A DNA stretch of 64,000 nt from assembly GCA_032871835.1 (NCBI GenBank), contig CM065297.1:72031253-72095252 (forward strand). The letters run 5' to 3'. The position numbers and the translations under genes are program-made. Positions within the stretch are counted from its first letter, which is position 1, and each line of letters begins with the position of its first letter. The stretch comes from Dipteronia dyeriana. Its lineage: Eukaryota > Streptophyta > Magnoliopsida > Sapindales > Sapindaceae. This document shows positions 1-8,994 of the stretch, in pieces. The notes beneath the pieces are model-generated. The model saw nothing but the letters and a program-made list of their open reading frames with translations, searched no databases and was not told the DNA's origin.

Positions 1-1175
1 GGGGTCCTATCCATTTACCACAACGTCCTGAAGTTCCCAGTAGGAGACAAGGTGGGGGAAGTTTGGGGTGATTAGTAAGCAGCCAGGAGATTCTACGAAG
101 TATCTGCCAACCCAATAGCTCTAGTAAAACAGCTGGCCCAGGTGACAACAATCCAAGATGGGGCAACCTCTATATTGACCCTTGAAGATGTAGGGCCCAC
201 AAATCACCCTGAAGGTGACCCTGCAGTGCCCGACGAGGAGAAGAGGAGAAGGGAATGGGCAAACGGCCATCCAGTGGATAAACTAGAAGAGATTCCTATT
301 CGAATGGACGATCCCTTAAAAGTTGGCGGAATCAGAGCCATATTTGAGCCGGGAGTGAAGGAGGGCTTGATCGGGCTCCTCACAGAGTTCAATGACATTT
401 CTTTATGGAGTCACGATGAGATGCCTAAGAACCTGATGACTTTAGCTGCTCACAGACTAGCAGTGGATCTGACCTTCAAACCCATCAAACAAAAAAGACG
501 GCACTTCAACGCTGAAAGAAATGAGTCAGTCCAGGAAGAAGTGGACAAATTGACAGGAGCAGACCTCATCAGAGAGGCACGTTACCCTAAATGGATCACC
601 AACGTGGTCATGGTCATAAAGGCAAATGGGAAGCGGCATATGTGGGTCGATTATATTGATCTCAACCGGGCATGCCCGAAAGATAGTTTCCCTTTACCAA
701 AAATTTATTAGTTAGTTGACTCCACCTATGTAAACAAGCTCCTGAGCTTCATGGATGCATTTTCAGGGTATAATTAAATTATGATGCACCTCACCGACCA
801 GGAAAAGACCAGTTTCATCACCGGAGGGTCTGTATTACTACAAAGTGATGCCTTTCAGGTTTAAAAACACAAGAGCTAAGTACCAAAGGTCGGTCCACCG
901 GCTGTTAAAGACCAAAATTTAAAGATCAATAGAGGTATACATCGACGATATGATCACCAAGTCATCAACTTTCGAAGGGCATCTAGACGGCCTCTGCAAA
1001 ACCTTTATGATCTTAAGGGTGAACCATATGAGAATGAACCCCTCCAAATATGCCTTTGGGGTGACAGCGGGAAAGTTTTTAGGCTTTATGGTCTATGAGA
1101 GGGGCATATAGGCTAACCCAAAAAAGATTAAGGCCATCCTGGATCTGGAGTCCCCCACATAACTTAAACAGGTTC
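1..1175 (+). pseudogene. pol: Tat A pol: protease end and reverse transcriptase
   Basis: The first 60 bases encode the protease tail (IYHNVLKFPVG, also found in element C near 60358). An open stretch at 142-711 carries the protease-RT linker and the RT N-terminus, with the Gypsy signatures VDKLTGADLIREARYPKWITN and LNRACPKDSFPLP. The frame then breaks at 709-711. The RT catalytic box reads YIDDM at 938-952, followed by the conserved NPSKYAFGVTAGKFLGF block (about 1037-1086). RT copies the genomic RNA into cDNA in the cytoplasmic particle. Here at least six stops and several frame changes between 709 and 1200 make it inactive. The start codon at 142 is only the first Met after a stop; the true reading is a polyprotein. 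Confidence 0.85.
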
Positions 1176-1735
1176 AAGTCTTAACAGGGTAGGTAGCAGC
1201 GCTCAACAGGTTCATTTCTCGGTCAACCTTCTTCAAAGCCAATAAGCAGGGAAGAAACATGAACTGGGATAAGGAGAGTGAAAAAGCTTTTCAAGCGTTG
1301 AAAAATACCTGTCAAGCCCTCCACTACTGGTTAAATCAAGCCCTGTAGAAGAGCTACAAATTTACTTGGCCATTTCAGAAACTACGGTAAGCATGGCCTT
1401 GGTCAATGAATGTGGAGATAGGGTCCAACGGCCTATCTACTACGTGAGTCATGCTCTAACCAAGCCAGAGAAGAACTATACCCTTTTGGAAAAGCTCGCT
1501 TATGCCTTGGTAACCTCGGTAAGGAAGCTCCATCCCTACTTCCAAGCTCTTCCGATAGCAGTAGTGACGGATCAACCCCTCCGTTAGTTTTTACAACGAT
1601 CGGATGTTTCTAGAAGGCTGGTTTTATGGGCTATGGAGCTTACCCAGTATTTAAGGTATAAGCCTAGGATCGTAATAAAAGCCCAGGCTCTAGCAGACTT
1701 TGTAGTAGAGCTCTCAATGCCCCTAGGCCAAGCGA
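1176..1735 (+). pseudogene. pol: Tat A pol: RT connection and first RNase H
   Basis: Following RT, the frame shows the thumb/connection block (ALNRFISRSTFFKA, about 1201-1240) and then an RNase H-like domain. Its open part is 1366-1587, with RPIYYVSHALTKPEKNYTLLEK and FQALPIAVVTDQPLR. The phrase YVSHAL-x-x-PE-x-NY is typical of Gypsy RNase H. The domain ends near ALADFVVEL at about 1690-1715. In Tat elements this original domain is thought to be degenerate and serves as a tether, with the next domain doing the catalysis; that is family knowledge. A stop at 1585-1587 and others up- and downstream break the gene. Confidence 0.78.
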
Positions 1736-1794
1736 CCACTGCAACAACAGATATAGCCTAGAGAAGATTCCAGAATATGGTAACTGGCCAGAAG

Positions 1795-2195
1795 GTTGCA
1801 AGTCGTGGATCCTTTACACTGATGGAGCTTTCAGGCAAGCTGGGGGAGGAGCAGACATAGTTCTAATTGATCCAGAAGGAACTTAGTGTTGCCTCTGCTT
1901 TAGATATGAATTTAAAGCCACTAACAACGTGGTAGAGTATGAAGCCCTTTTAGCCGGAATAAGGGCAGCCGCAGAACTCGGGGTCGACTACCTGCAGGTT
2001 AAGAGCGACTCGTTGCTCATAGTCAACTAAGTCTCTAGAGATTATCAGGCAAAAGAGGATAAAATGATTGCCTACCTGAAGTTGGCTCAACAACTTATGA
2101 GCAAATTCAAAGGTTTCAGGATTGTGCAGGTACCTCAACAATAGAATCGACGAGCCGATGTCCTGGCCAAGATAGCTGCGAATGGTGGCCAGACC
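1795..2195 (+). pseudogene. pol: Tat A pol: second (archaeal-type) RNase H
   Basis: A second RNase H follows directly. It shows YTDGAFRQAGGGA (first catalytic Asp in TDG, about 1818-1850), NNVVEYEALLAGIRAA (catalytic Glu in EYEA, about 1925-1970), then LQVKSDSLLIVN (catalytic Asp in SDS, about 1990-2030) and RRADVLAKIA near 2150 (terminal D). All four acidic positions can still be read. Stops interrupt it at about 1885, 2028 and 2142. An extra RNase H of this archaeal/plant type after the normal one is the hallmark of the Tat clade and is the strongest basis for the clade call. It would remove the RNA strand and process primers during cDNA synthesis. Confidence 0.8.
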
Positions 2196-2239
2196 TTACC
2201 CTAGAGAGTCCCTCTTCAAGTGATTACCCTACCTAGCAT

Positions 2240-3446
2240 AATGGCAAGTAAGAAGATTCATACCCTGGATCGACAACAATGCTGGATGGACCTGATAGTT
2301 GATTACCTATATGAAGGGAGACTTCCCAAGGAACAATTCCAAGATTGGAAAATGAAGAGGTTCTCAGTCCGGTAATGTTTACACCTTGAAGATGCCAAAT
2401 GATCAATGAAAGAGGTTTACTCAGAGGAATGTGGTAACCATATTGGTGGGAAGGCTCTGGCGTATCATGTACTCCGCATGGGGTACTACTGGCCAACCAT
2501 TCACCAAGATGCAAAGATCTTGGTACAATCATGCTAAGCGTACTGGAAGACCGCAAACTTGAATCACCCACAGCCAGAGCAATTATCATCCCTTAGCTTA
2601 CCATACCCCTTTGCTATGTGGGAAGTTGACTTGATCAAACCGCTTCCAACTGCTCCTGGTCAAGTCAAGCATGCTACTGTGGCAATCTACTATTTCACAA
2701 GATGGGTTGAAGCTGGACCACTCTCCTAGATATCGGAAGAAAATACAATGAGATTTATCAAAAACAATGTAGTTTACATGTTTGGAACCCCTCTTGCCAT
2801 TATAGCCGACCTCGACAATCAGTTTGATAATGGCAGATTCAAAGACTTTTACGAAGGCTTAGGAATCGACCTTAAGTTCACATCAATATCCCACCCCGTA
2901 CTAATGGGCTGGTGGAGTCCACCAATAAGACTATAAAGAAGCTATTAAAAAAAACTACAACAGAAAAAGGGTAGATGGGTTGAGGAACCTCCCGAGGTCT
3001 TCTGGGCTTACCGTACTAAAAAGAGAACAACTACCGGGGAAACGCCCTACTCACTAGCCTTCAGGGTTAAAGCGGTCAAACTGACCTCCTTTAGAGTCAA
3101 ACATTTTGAACCGGGGAGCAATGATGATAAGCTCTGAGATAGCTTGGATCTCTTAGAAGAAAAATAAGATCGAGCAGCTGAGAAGGTAGCAGTTTACCAG
3201 AGCAGGATAGCTCGATACTTTAACAGTAGGGTTAAAGCCCGAAACTTTAAGGAAGAGGACTTAGTTCTCAGGAAAGTGATGTTGAATACCAGGAAGAGGT
3301 CAAACGGGGCTTTGAGGCCCAACTGGGAAGAGCCATACTTGGTAGAGGTGGTGATCCGTAATGGGGCATACAAACTCTAAGACATGAATGGTCGACTCAT
3401 CAATCATACCTGAAATACAGATAATTTGAGAAAATTCTACCCCTGA
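2240..3446 (+). pseudogene. pol: Tat A pol: integrase
   Basis: The zinc-binding N-domain is seen as GGKALAYHVLRMGYYWPTIH with a following Q-S-C (about 2448-2537). The catalytic core starts at MWEVDLIKPLP (first Asp, about 2620) and continues through IADLDNQFDNGRF in the open piece 2748-2936 (second Asp). The C-terminal part carries YQSRIARYFNSRVKARNFK (about 3195-3250) and ends FYP-stop at 3444-3446. Element B ends on the same FYP-stop (30485-30487), so this is the natural end of pol. The enzyme joins cDNA ends to the chromosome. The core is cut by several stops (for example 2728 and 2934) and frame changes around 2900-3170. Confidence 0.83.
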
Positions 3447-3520
3447 ACAGGGGACTCATGAGCAGGCTACCTCCACCTAGATCTTAATCACCAGCAATAA
3501 TGTACCCCTTTCTTTTTATC

Positions 3521-3526
3521 AATAAA
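3521..3526 (+). terminator. Possible poly(A) signal just after pol
   Basis: AATAAA lies 75 bases after the pol stop in a T-rich stretch and before the tandem array. A sense RNA ending here would stop short of the antisense gene and of the LTR. Element B has only a degraded version near 30565. Functional use is inference. Confidence 0.35.
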
Positions 3527-3659
3527 AGCCTGTTTCTTTTGCCATCTTAAATTAGGTTCTACAATGGTTTGGGTATATATGGGAAAATTCAACATTATCA
3601 TCCCAAGACCAGGGATTAGCCGGAGAAGCCCCCTCGTTATCCCTGATGCCTCGACCGGG

Positions 3660-4150
3660 TACTACCCCCTACCAAGAAGGGTCTGAGTGTAAGATCATAG
3701 TTTCCATCTAGATCTCGAGACCAGGAAATAGCTAGATAGTCTTCCTGATGCCTTGGTAGGGCTACAACCCCCAAGAAGGGTCTGAGTGTAAGAGCATAAT
3801 TGCCATTAAGATCTCGAGACTAGGAAATAGCTAGATAGCCCTCCTGATGCCTTTGTCAGGGCTAGCACCCCCAAGAAGGGTCTGAGTGTAAGAGCATAGT
3901 TGCCATCCAGATCTCGAGACAAGGAAATAACTAGAAAGCCCTTATGATGCCTTGGTCGGCCTACCACCCCCTAGGAAGGTCTGAGTGTAAGAGCATAGTT
4001 GACATCCTGATCTTGAGACAAGGAAATAGCTAGATAGCCCTCCTGATGACTTGGTCTGGTTACGACCCCCCAAGGAAGACTCAAGTTTAAGAGCGTGGTA
4101 GCTCTCCTAGCCAAAGAGAGGGCAAGATAGTTCTTTTTGATACCTCATTT
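3660..4150. repeat. Tandem array, period about 99-100 bp, about 5 units
   Basis: Units begin with the phrase AAGAAGGGTCTGAGTGTAAG or variants at about 3674, 3773, 3873, 3972 and 4072. Each carries AGATCTCGAGAC about 40 bases in, then GGAAATAGCTAGATAG and CCTGATGCCTTGGTCGGGCTA. The last unit is the most diverged. The array sits between the 3' end of pol and the 3' end of the antisense gene. The same array, with about four units, is in element B at 30690-31010. It has no open frame conserved across units. Confidence 0.85.
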
Positions 4151-4577
4151 GGGCTATAACCCCCTAAAAAAGCTCAAGGTCTATGATCAAACAAGATGAC
4201 TGTCAACCAAAGTCACCGATTTACAAGTTTCTATTGATAGTCAAAAGCTCAAGCTAGTTGACTAGCTATCTACGTTCACGCTTAAGCAGTTTTCTTATCT
4301 TGTTACTTTTCCTGATAAAAATCAGGGGTCTTCAAGGGCTGAACCTACATGCAAATCAAAATTTGAACTAAGTCTAAAAGCTAAATTTGATTGATGAATT
4401 GGGGAGCCTATCCCACGATAAGGCTACAACAATCGAACAAGGATCCCAACCCCTAGTTTCGGGCTACAAGCATGAAAAATTATAATTATCAAGCATGACC
4501 CCTCTTTCCGGGCATTCAGAGTAAGCTATAAGAAGGTGTACTCAAGCTTTTGCATCCTCTCAGTCTCCTCTAGCTTC
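4151..4577. other. Non-coding stretch of Tat A
   Basis: No supported gene. This lies between the tandem array and the end of the antisense gene and would hold the 3' untranslated part of the antisense RNA. I saw no AATAAA on the minus strand. Element B has a loosely matching stretch at 31020-31600. Confidence 0.6.
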
Positions 4578-5464
4578 CCCTTATTCCAGATAGACCTCGC
4601 ATTCTGCTCCTCTTTTGGGAGGTCGCTCATCCCGGATAGCCGCATCTGCCGCCTCTGCCACCTCTTTTTGAGGATGCCCCTCGATTCCCTGATGCTCAGC
4701 AGGGTCCTCCTCTATGATCTCATTGACCACCGCCATGACCTTAGGAGGTACGGCTGCATCAAGAAGGTTGGCCATTGACTCTGGCATAATTTCCCCTCCT
4801 ACTGGCTCCTCCCTTGAAGGCACCTTATAGGGACCTCAGGCTTCTGTAAGATCTCTTTCGGACTCCATGGGTAGAACCACCTCGAGGTTTCTCTGAGACT
4901 TGATATTGGGAATACATGAGGAAGAGGAAGAAGGTATGACTCAGCTGGATGCTTTCTAGTTTTGGCCATGTCAGAGGAATCCAGGTCATCACCTAAGAGG
5001 TGAGATATCTCAGCGACCTTGGCCATTATCTATTTCTTATCCCAGTTAGCAATAATCGATTGGTCGAAGAGGGAGGGAAGGGCCTCAGCGACTTGGTAGG
5101 AGGTGTAGAAGAATCCCTTGTCGAAGAAGGAGTCCACCTCAGCCTGAAGCTTGGCAACTTGGGCTTGAAGAGCATGACTCTTAACATCTAATGCCTTCGC
5201 TTCTTCCTTCCAGTCAACCCTCTGGATGGCTCGTCGCTTAGAATAAAGAGCTTCTCAGTCAAAATATCGCTTCAGCGTTTTGTGGTCACACTGAAACTCA
5301 GCCAGTTGTGTTTCCATTTCCCTCTAGCTGGAAGTCATCTCCCGGACCAAGGATTGAGCTTGTGCCAGCAATCCCATGGCCCGCTCAACCTTAGCTTGAG
5401 CCCTAGCTGCCCGATCTTGGAGAAATGATACTTGGTGGCCCATTGCTATATTCAACTTTAAAGC

Positions 5465-5535
5465 CTGCAAAGCATGAAACAAAGGTTAGAAAGCAATCAA
5501 GTCTTACAATCACAAGAAATAAAGGCAATGACTAC
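5465..5535 (-). other. Intron 2 of Tat A antisense gene (71 bp)
   Basis: Minus-strand donor GAG/GTAGTC and acceptor TTTGCAG/GC. The phase is 0; the reading passes from KGSALLVE to ALKLNIAMG. Element B has the matching intron at 32563-32635, with KGSALL-x-E before it and a similar exon after it. Confidence 0.7.
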
Positions 5536-6068
5536 CTCGACCAGAAGGGCAGATCCCTTGGTAACCAGAAAGTCCAGGGGCATGGAAGCCATCCTAGGAG
5601 CCCGGCACCCAGGCATAAAGTAACAAACTGCTTTAAAACCTCATCCTATCTAACCGAGTCTGACTGATGGTGGGGGCGAGAATAAGGGGATCTCAGAAAT
5701 ACCAGCCTCCGGATCCCTTAGAGCTTGAACTAGCTGGGACGCAGCTGGATCAATGGAAGAAGAGGGTAATGTAATTAGGGATGCAGCAGCTGAAGTAGTA
5801 GCCACTGGTTAGGGGGCAGAGGTGGAAATATCAAAGGCTTGGGAAGTGGGCCCTCCTCGATTTAGAGTCGTTTCTGCCTGAGATGCGAGAACAGCCATCT
5901 TAGATCTCATCTTGGAAGGCGATAAAGCAGAAACAAGAAAAGCAGCGGCCATAATGATTGGCCCTTCTTTTTTTGAGGTAGCCAAGAAGGTTATCGGGGA
6001 TGATCTGAAAGGAGGGGGAGGGGTCTGAGCTTTCTGGGCTTCATGAGAAGCTGGAGCAACCATAAAAA

Positions 6069-6153
6069 CTGTTAAAAATAATGGGAAGAAACAGGGGATG
6101 TCAGAGGCAAATCAGTTAATGAAAACAAAGCATGATAACTTAATATTACTCAC
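6069..6153 (-). other. Intron 1 of Tat A antisense gene (85 bp)
   Basis: Minus-strand donor GTGAGTAATATT and acceptor TTTTTAACAG, with a CTGAT branch-like motif about 50 bases before the acceptor. Removing it keeps one frame open across the join (phase 1). Element B has an intron at the same place (33180-33253) with the same phase, and the exon just after it is conserved (GTTGCTCCAGCTTC in both). Confidence 0.7.
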
Positions 6154-7240
6154 GAGGGGAAGCATCAGAGATCTGCAGATACTTATTCACCCAGTGGGGA
6201 TCAAAGGGGTCAGCAGTTGGAAACTTCAAGTTTAGATAATTTCTGGCGACGATAGTCTTCAGCACAGCCTCAGACTCAGCGAGCGGGGAATCTTGATCCC
6301 ATGAGGGTTTGTCACTGAAAGCAGTAGGAACCGCAAACTCATGCCCGTCGATGAATCTCCCTCGCTAATATCCACTATTCCTTCCAGGCAGGGTCTTTTC
6401 TCGAAGTGTCGGGGATGATAAAGTTGAGTTTGTTTTTGGCCTTCACGTATAACTGTCCCCGGGGACCTCCAAACAAGCTTACGATCTGAAAAAGGTAGGC
6501 CAGCTCATCTGCCCCTGGTTCCCAGGTAATGTTACCCAGCTTGCACTATACAAGGAAGCCAATGAGATGCCTCTAGAAGCTAGGCATCAGTTGAAGGGGA
6601 GATAGTTGGAGGGCGTTAAGGGCCTGTCGAATAGTGGGGTGGATGGGGAGTCTGACCCCATTCTCAAAGGCCGCCAAATGAATGGGAAGCATGCCAACAG
6701 GTGGATTATAAACATTGTAGTTCCTATGGGGAACTGTGAGGGTAACACCCTTAGGAATGCCGCATTTATCCCGAATGCTTTTGATCGATTGCGGGTCAAC
6801 GGTAGAATCGGGAATAACCCTAGATTCTAAGGGAAGAGGCATCGCTGAAGGAAGCCCATCCACCGTAACTTGAACCTATCCAGCGGTGTTGACCCTCTCT
6901 CCAACATCGGAATCCTCGTCAACTAAGTTTAGAGGGTTATCGGGTTGATTCGAGAAGCCGGAACCGATTGAGACATTCCTACCAGAGCGACGACGCTGAC
7001 GGACTAGGGAAGAGTCCTCGTCGCTCGATATTCTTCGCACCCATTTTTGAAGAACCAGGTTAGAGCCTCCAGTACCCTCGATCAAGGCTTTAATGTTGTC
7101 AAAGGAGTTCGACATTGTTGGATGAAAAGATTTTGAAGGTAGGTGAAAGATAAAGATGTGGTCGGAGAAGACAAGTAAAGGAGAAAAAATCTGTAAGTTC
7201 AAAATTGAGAGAAAGTGTGAAGAAACAGGCAATGAGTTTG

Positions 7241-7273
7241 AATTTAAATAGAGGTTAGGGGTGTAATGACGTC
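7241..7273 (-). promoter_or_regulatory. Antisense promoter: TATA box plus TGACGTC site
   Basis: On the minus strand CTATTTAAATT (7241-7251) lies 126-136 bases upstream of the chosen ATG, and an ACGT-core site (TGACGTC on plus, 7267-7273) sits 16 bases further upstream. Element B keeps CCTATTTAAA at the same distance (36280-36289). Element E keeps TGACGTCA and TTTAAAA (43045-43080). Confidence 0.6.
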
Positions 7274-7475
7274 GGTGATATCCTCGAAAATATCACCTTA
7301 AGATACGGAGAAATTCGTAACGCATCCGATTTTCCTCGAAGAACACACCAATTCAAGTTCGACACATCATTTGGGCAATTAATGAGAAGATTTTATTAGA
7401 GATTCTCAGTAATTATTTCATAATGGAAAAATTTTCCAATTAAATCGAGAATCTGACTCCAAGTAATAGTAACGC

Positions 7476-7487
7476 AGAGGGGACTTC
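7476..7487 (+). promoter_or_regulatory. Polypurine tract, Tat A
   Basis: AGAGGGGACTTC directly before the 3' LTR. Element B has AGAGGGACTTC and element E (minus strand) GAGAGGACTTT at the same place. It primes plus-strand DNA synthesis. Confidence 0.7.
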
Positions 7488-8667
7488 TATTAATAGTAAA
7501 GTTTGGCCAAGGGTCAAAGAGAAATTTTCCATTCTCCCAGCCCAAAGTCGACATTCATGAAACCCCAGATGTACCATAAAACTACCCCGCAGAAGCACGG
7601 ATGGAGCGCCAGGCTTCAAAACTATCAGGGATGAAGCCAGGCACGACCAGGTCCAGCCCCCACGCGAACACTATATTTCAGGCTTCTCGAGGCCACCTAC
7701 CTAGGAACCTCGATTCCTGAGGTCAGGCTTCTCAACCACCATGTGAAGGTCGGGGGGGGGGGGGTCGCCAGGCTCAAGAAACATTCAAAAGAAGCCCAAC
7801 AAGCAAAGCAAGCTCTATCTGGGTTAAGGTTTTTAGAGGTCAAACATAATTCATGGCCTGAACGAGAAGTCCACCAACTTCTCCAGGTGCCCGCTGTCTC
7901 CTCCATGATATAAGAAGGAAAAAAACCTCTGAACAGATCATATCCATGTTATCTCATAGTAATGACTTCTAGGGTGTCCACTCCAAGTCTCCGAAAAAAG
8001 AACCAAAGCATAGATCTACCTCACTCTACGAAAACTACGAATGGCTAGCCCCACAACCTCAATGACGAATCATGTTGTAAGTTTACAGAGGAATATATCT
8101 ACGTAACAACCAGCATTTACACGCAAGTCAAGAGTTTGATTCCAAAAAGGAAGTAAACTTAACTTCGTCAATAGTATCATCGTATCTGTTATTTACTCGA
8201 GTCAATAACTTTTCAAATAATGGATCCCGCCCGATAAGAAGGGAGTAGGTTTAGAGAATAAAGGTGAGAGATACATCTGTTCAAAGTGATTCAACCGTAT
8301 ATAAATATACAAAAACACTCATATAGGAAAAGGGCAGCATAAGGATAGGCGACAGAGAAAAAGAGAGAGGGAAGTACGTCGGACCTAAATTTTGTGATCA
8401 GAACACTGCCGTCGTGACATCCACTATTAGACAAGTACGAAGTTGCTAGCCTCCTACATTCTTTAGAGATAATGAGCATATGAGAGAGAACCTTGTATTC
8501 CATAAGTAATCAATACTAGAATCTCCACTTATTATTGTTATACAAACACTCGTGTTTATCTAAGCAGGTTAGGTATCACAGATACCAACCCCGACCATCA
8601 CCTCCGTTGTAGTAGTCTCGAGGGTGTTAGCTATAATTCCTCACCCTGAGCGAATTTTCAGTTAACA
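7488..8667 (+). repeat. 3' LTR of Tat A (1180 bp)
   Basis: The start TATTAATAG corresponds to TGTTAATAG in the C copy (G to A at base 2) and follows the polypurine tract. The end CAGTTAACA matches the other copies. A sense TATA box (TATAAATA, 8300-8307) corresponds to 37288-37295 in B and 57548-57555 in C. A G11-type run lies near 7751. The 3' third (about 8290-8667) is repeated in the stub at 29289-29691. Confidence 0.82.
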
Positions 8668-8994
8668 TATGGTATTCCCAATAGCGTCTCCCTCACAATT
8701 TCTTAAAGATATTATGACTTCTTTAACTCTCCCAAGGGCGTCCTCCCAATTCATGTAGCAGCCCTCAAGAGTGGGGTCAGGCTTCCCCTTCATCCAACCC
8801 CACAACGGGCCCTTAATGCCTTTCAACTAGCTCCTCTCTAGTTGATGCCCGGATTCTAGAGGCACCTAATTGGCTTACTCGTGCTGTTGAGGGAAGAGTG
8901 CGAGCTAAGTAAGATAACAAGGGAGCCCGGAGCAGAGAAGCTAGCTTTCCACTTTCAAATTGGGAGCCTGGATGGAGCCCCCCAAGGTCAGTTC
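8668..8994. other. Unassigned DNA between Tat A and Copia 1
   Basis: No open frame or domain seen, and no match that I could find elsewhere in the window. It could be flanking DNA into which Tat A or Copia 1 inserted, or the edge of another element. Confidence 0.4.

Larger units (their letters stand above)
4581..7115 (-). pseudogene. Tat A antisense gene, three exons, Transposase_28-like
   Basis: A gene on the strand opposite pol. I place the start at the ATG at 7113-7115 because it lies about 130 bases below a TATA box (7241-7251) and the element B copy starts at the same spacing; the upstream ATG at 7232 is too close to that box. Exon 1 (7115-6154) has an acidic and basic N-terminus (RRRSGRNVSIGSGF, NPLNLVDEDSD), then NVYNPPVGMLPIHLAAFENG and GGPRGQLYVKAKNKLNF. 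These resemble the plant 'putative gypsy type transposon' family (Pfam Transposase_28), found in extra genes of Tat elements. Exon 2 (6068-5536) is low-complexity (Ala/Ser/Pro). Exon 3 (5464-4581) is coiled-coil-like (RAARAQAKVERAMGLLAQAQ) and ends in an acidic tail. In-frame stops at 6876-6878 and 6573-6575 and a few frameshifts kill it. Function unknown; the family match is from memory. Confidence 0.72.
1..8667 (+). mobile_element. Tat-clade Ty3/Gypsy element A (3' part)
   Basis: This is the 3' portion of a Ty3/Gypsy LTR retrotransposon; the 5' LTR, gag and most of the protease lie before the window. The order seen is protease end, RT, RNase H, a second RNase H, integrase, tandem array, antisense gene, polypurine tract and 3' LTR. 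RT-RNase H before integrase is the Gypsy order. The second RNase H and the extra gene before the 3' LTR are known traits of the Tat clade. Many stops and small frameshifts show that it is a dead copy. Fragments B, C, E and F in this window belong to the same or a close family. Clade assignment is inferred from architecture, not from a tree. Confidence 0.85.

Noticed and set aside
3660..4150. CRISPR-like reading of the 99 bp tandem array
   Set aside because: The whole unit is repeated with drift, with no constant repeat alternating with unique spacers, and the context is a plant retrotransposon.
8668..8994. Possible tRNA or host gene fragment next to Copia 1
   Set aside because: No cloverleaf pairing or coding signal was visible by eye; left as unassigned.
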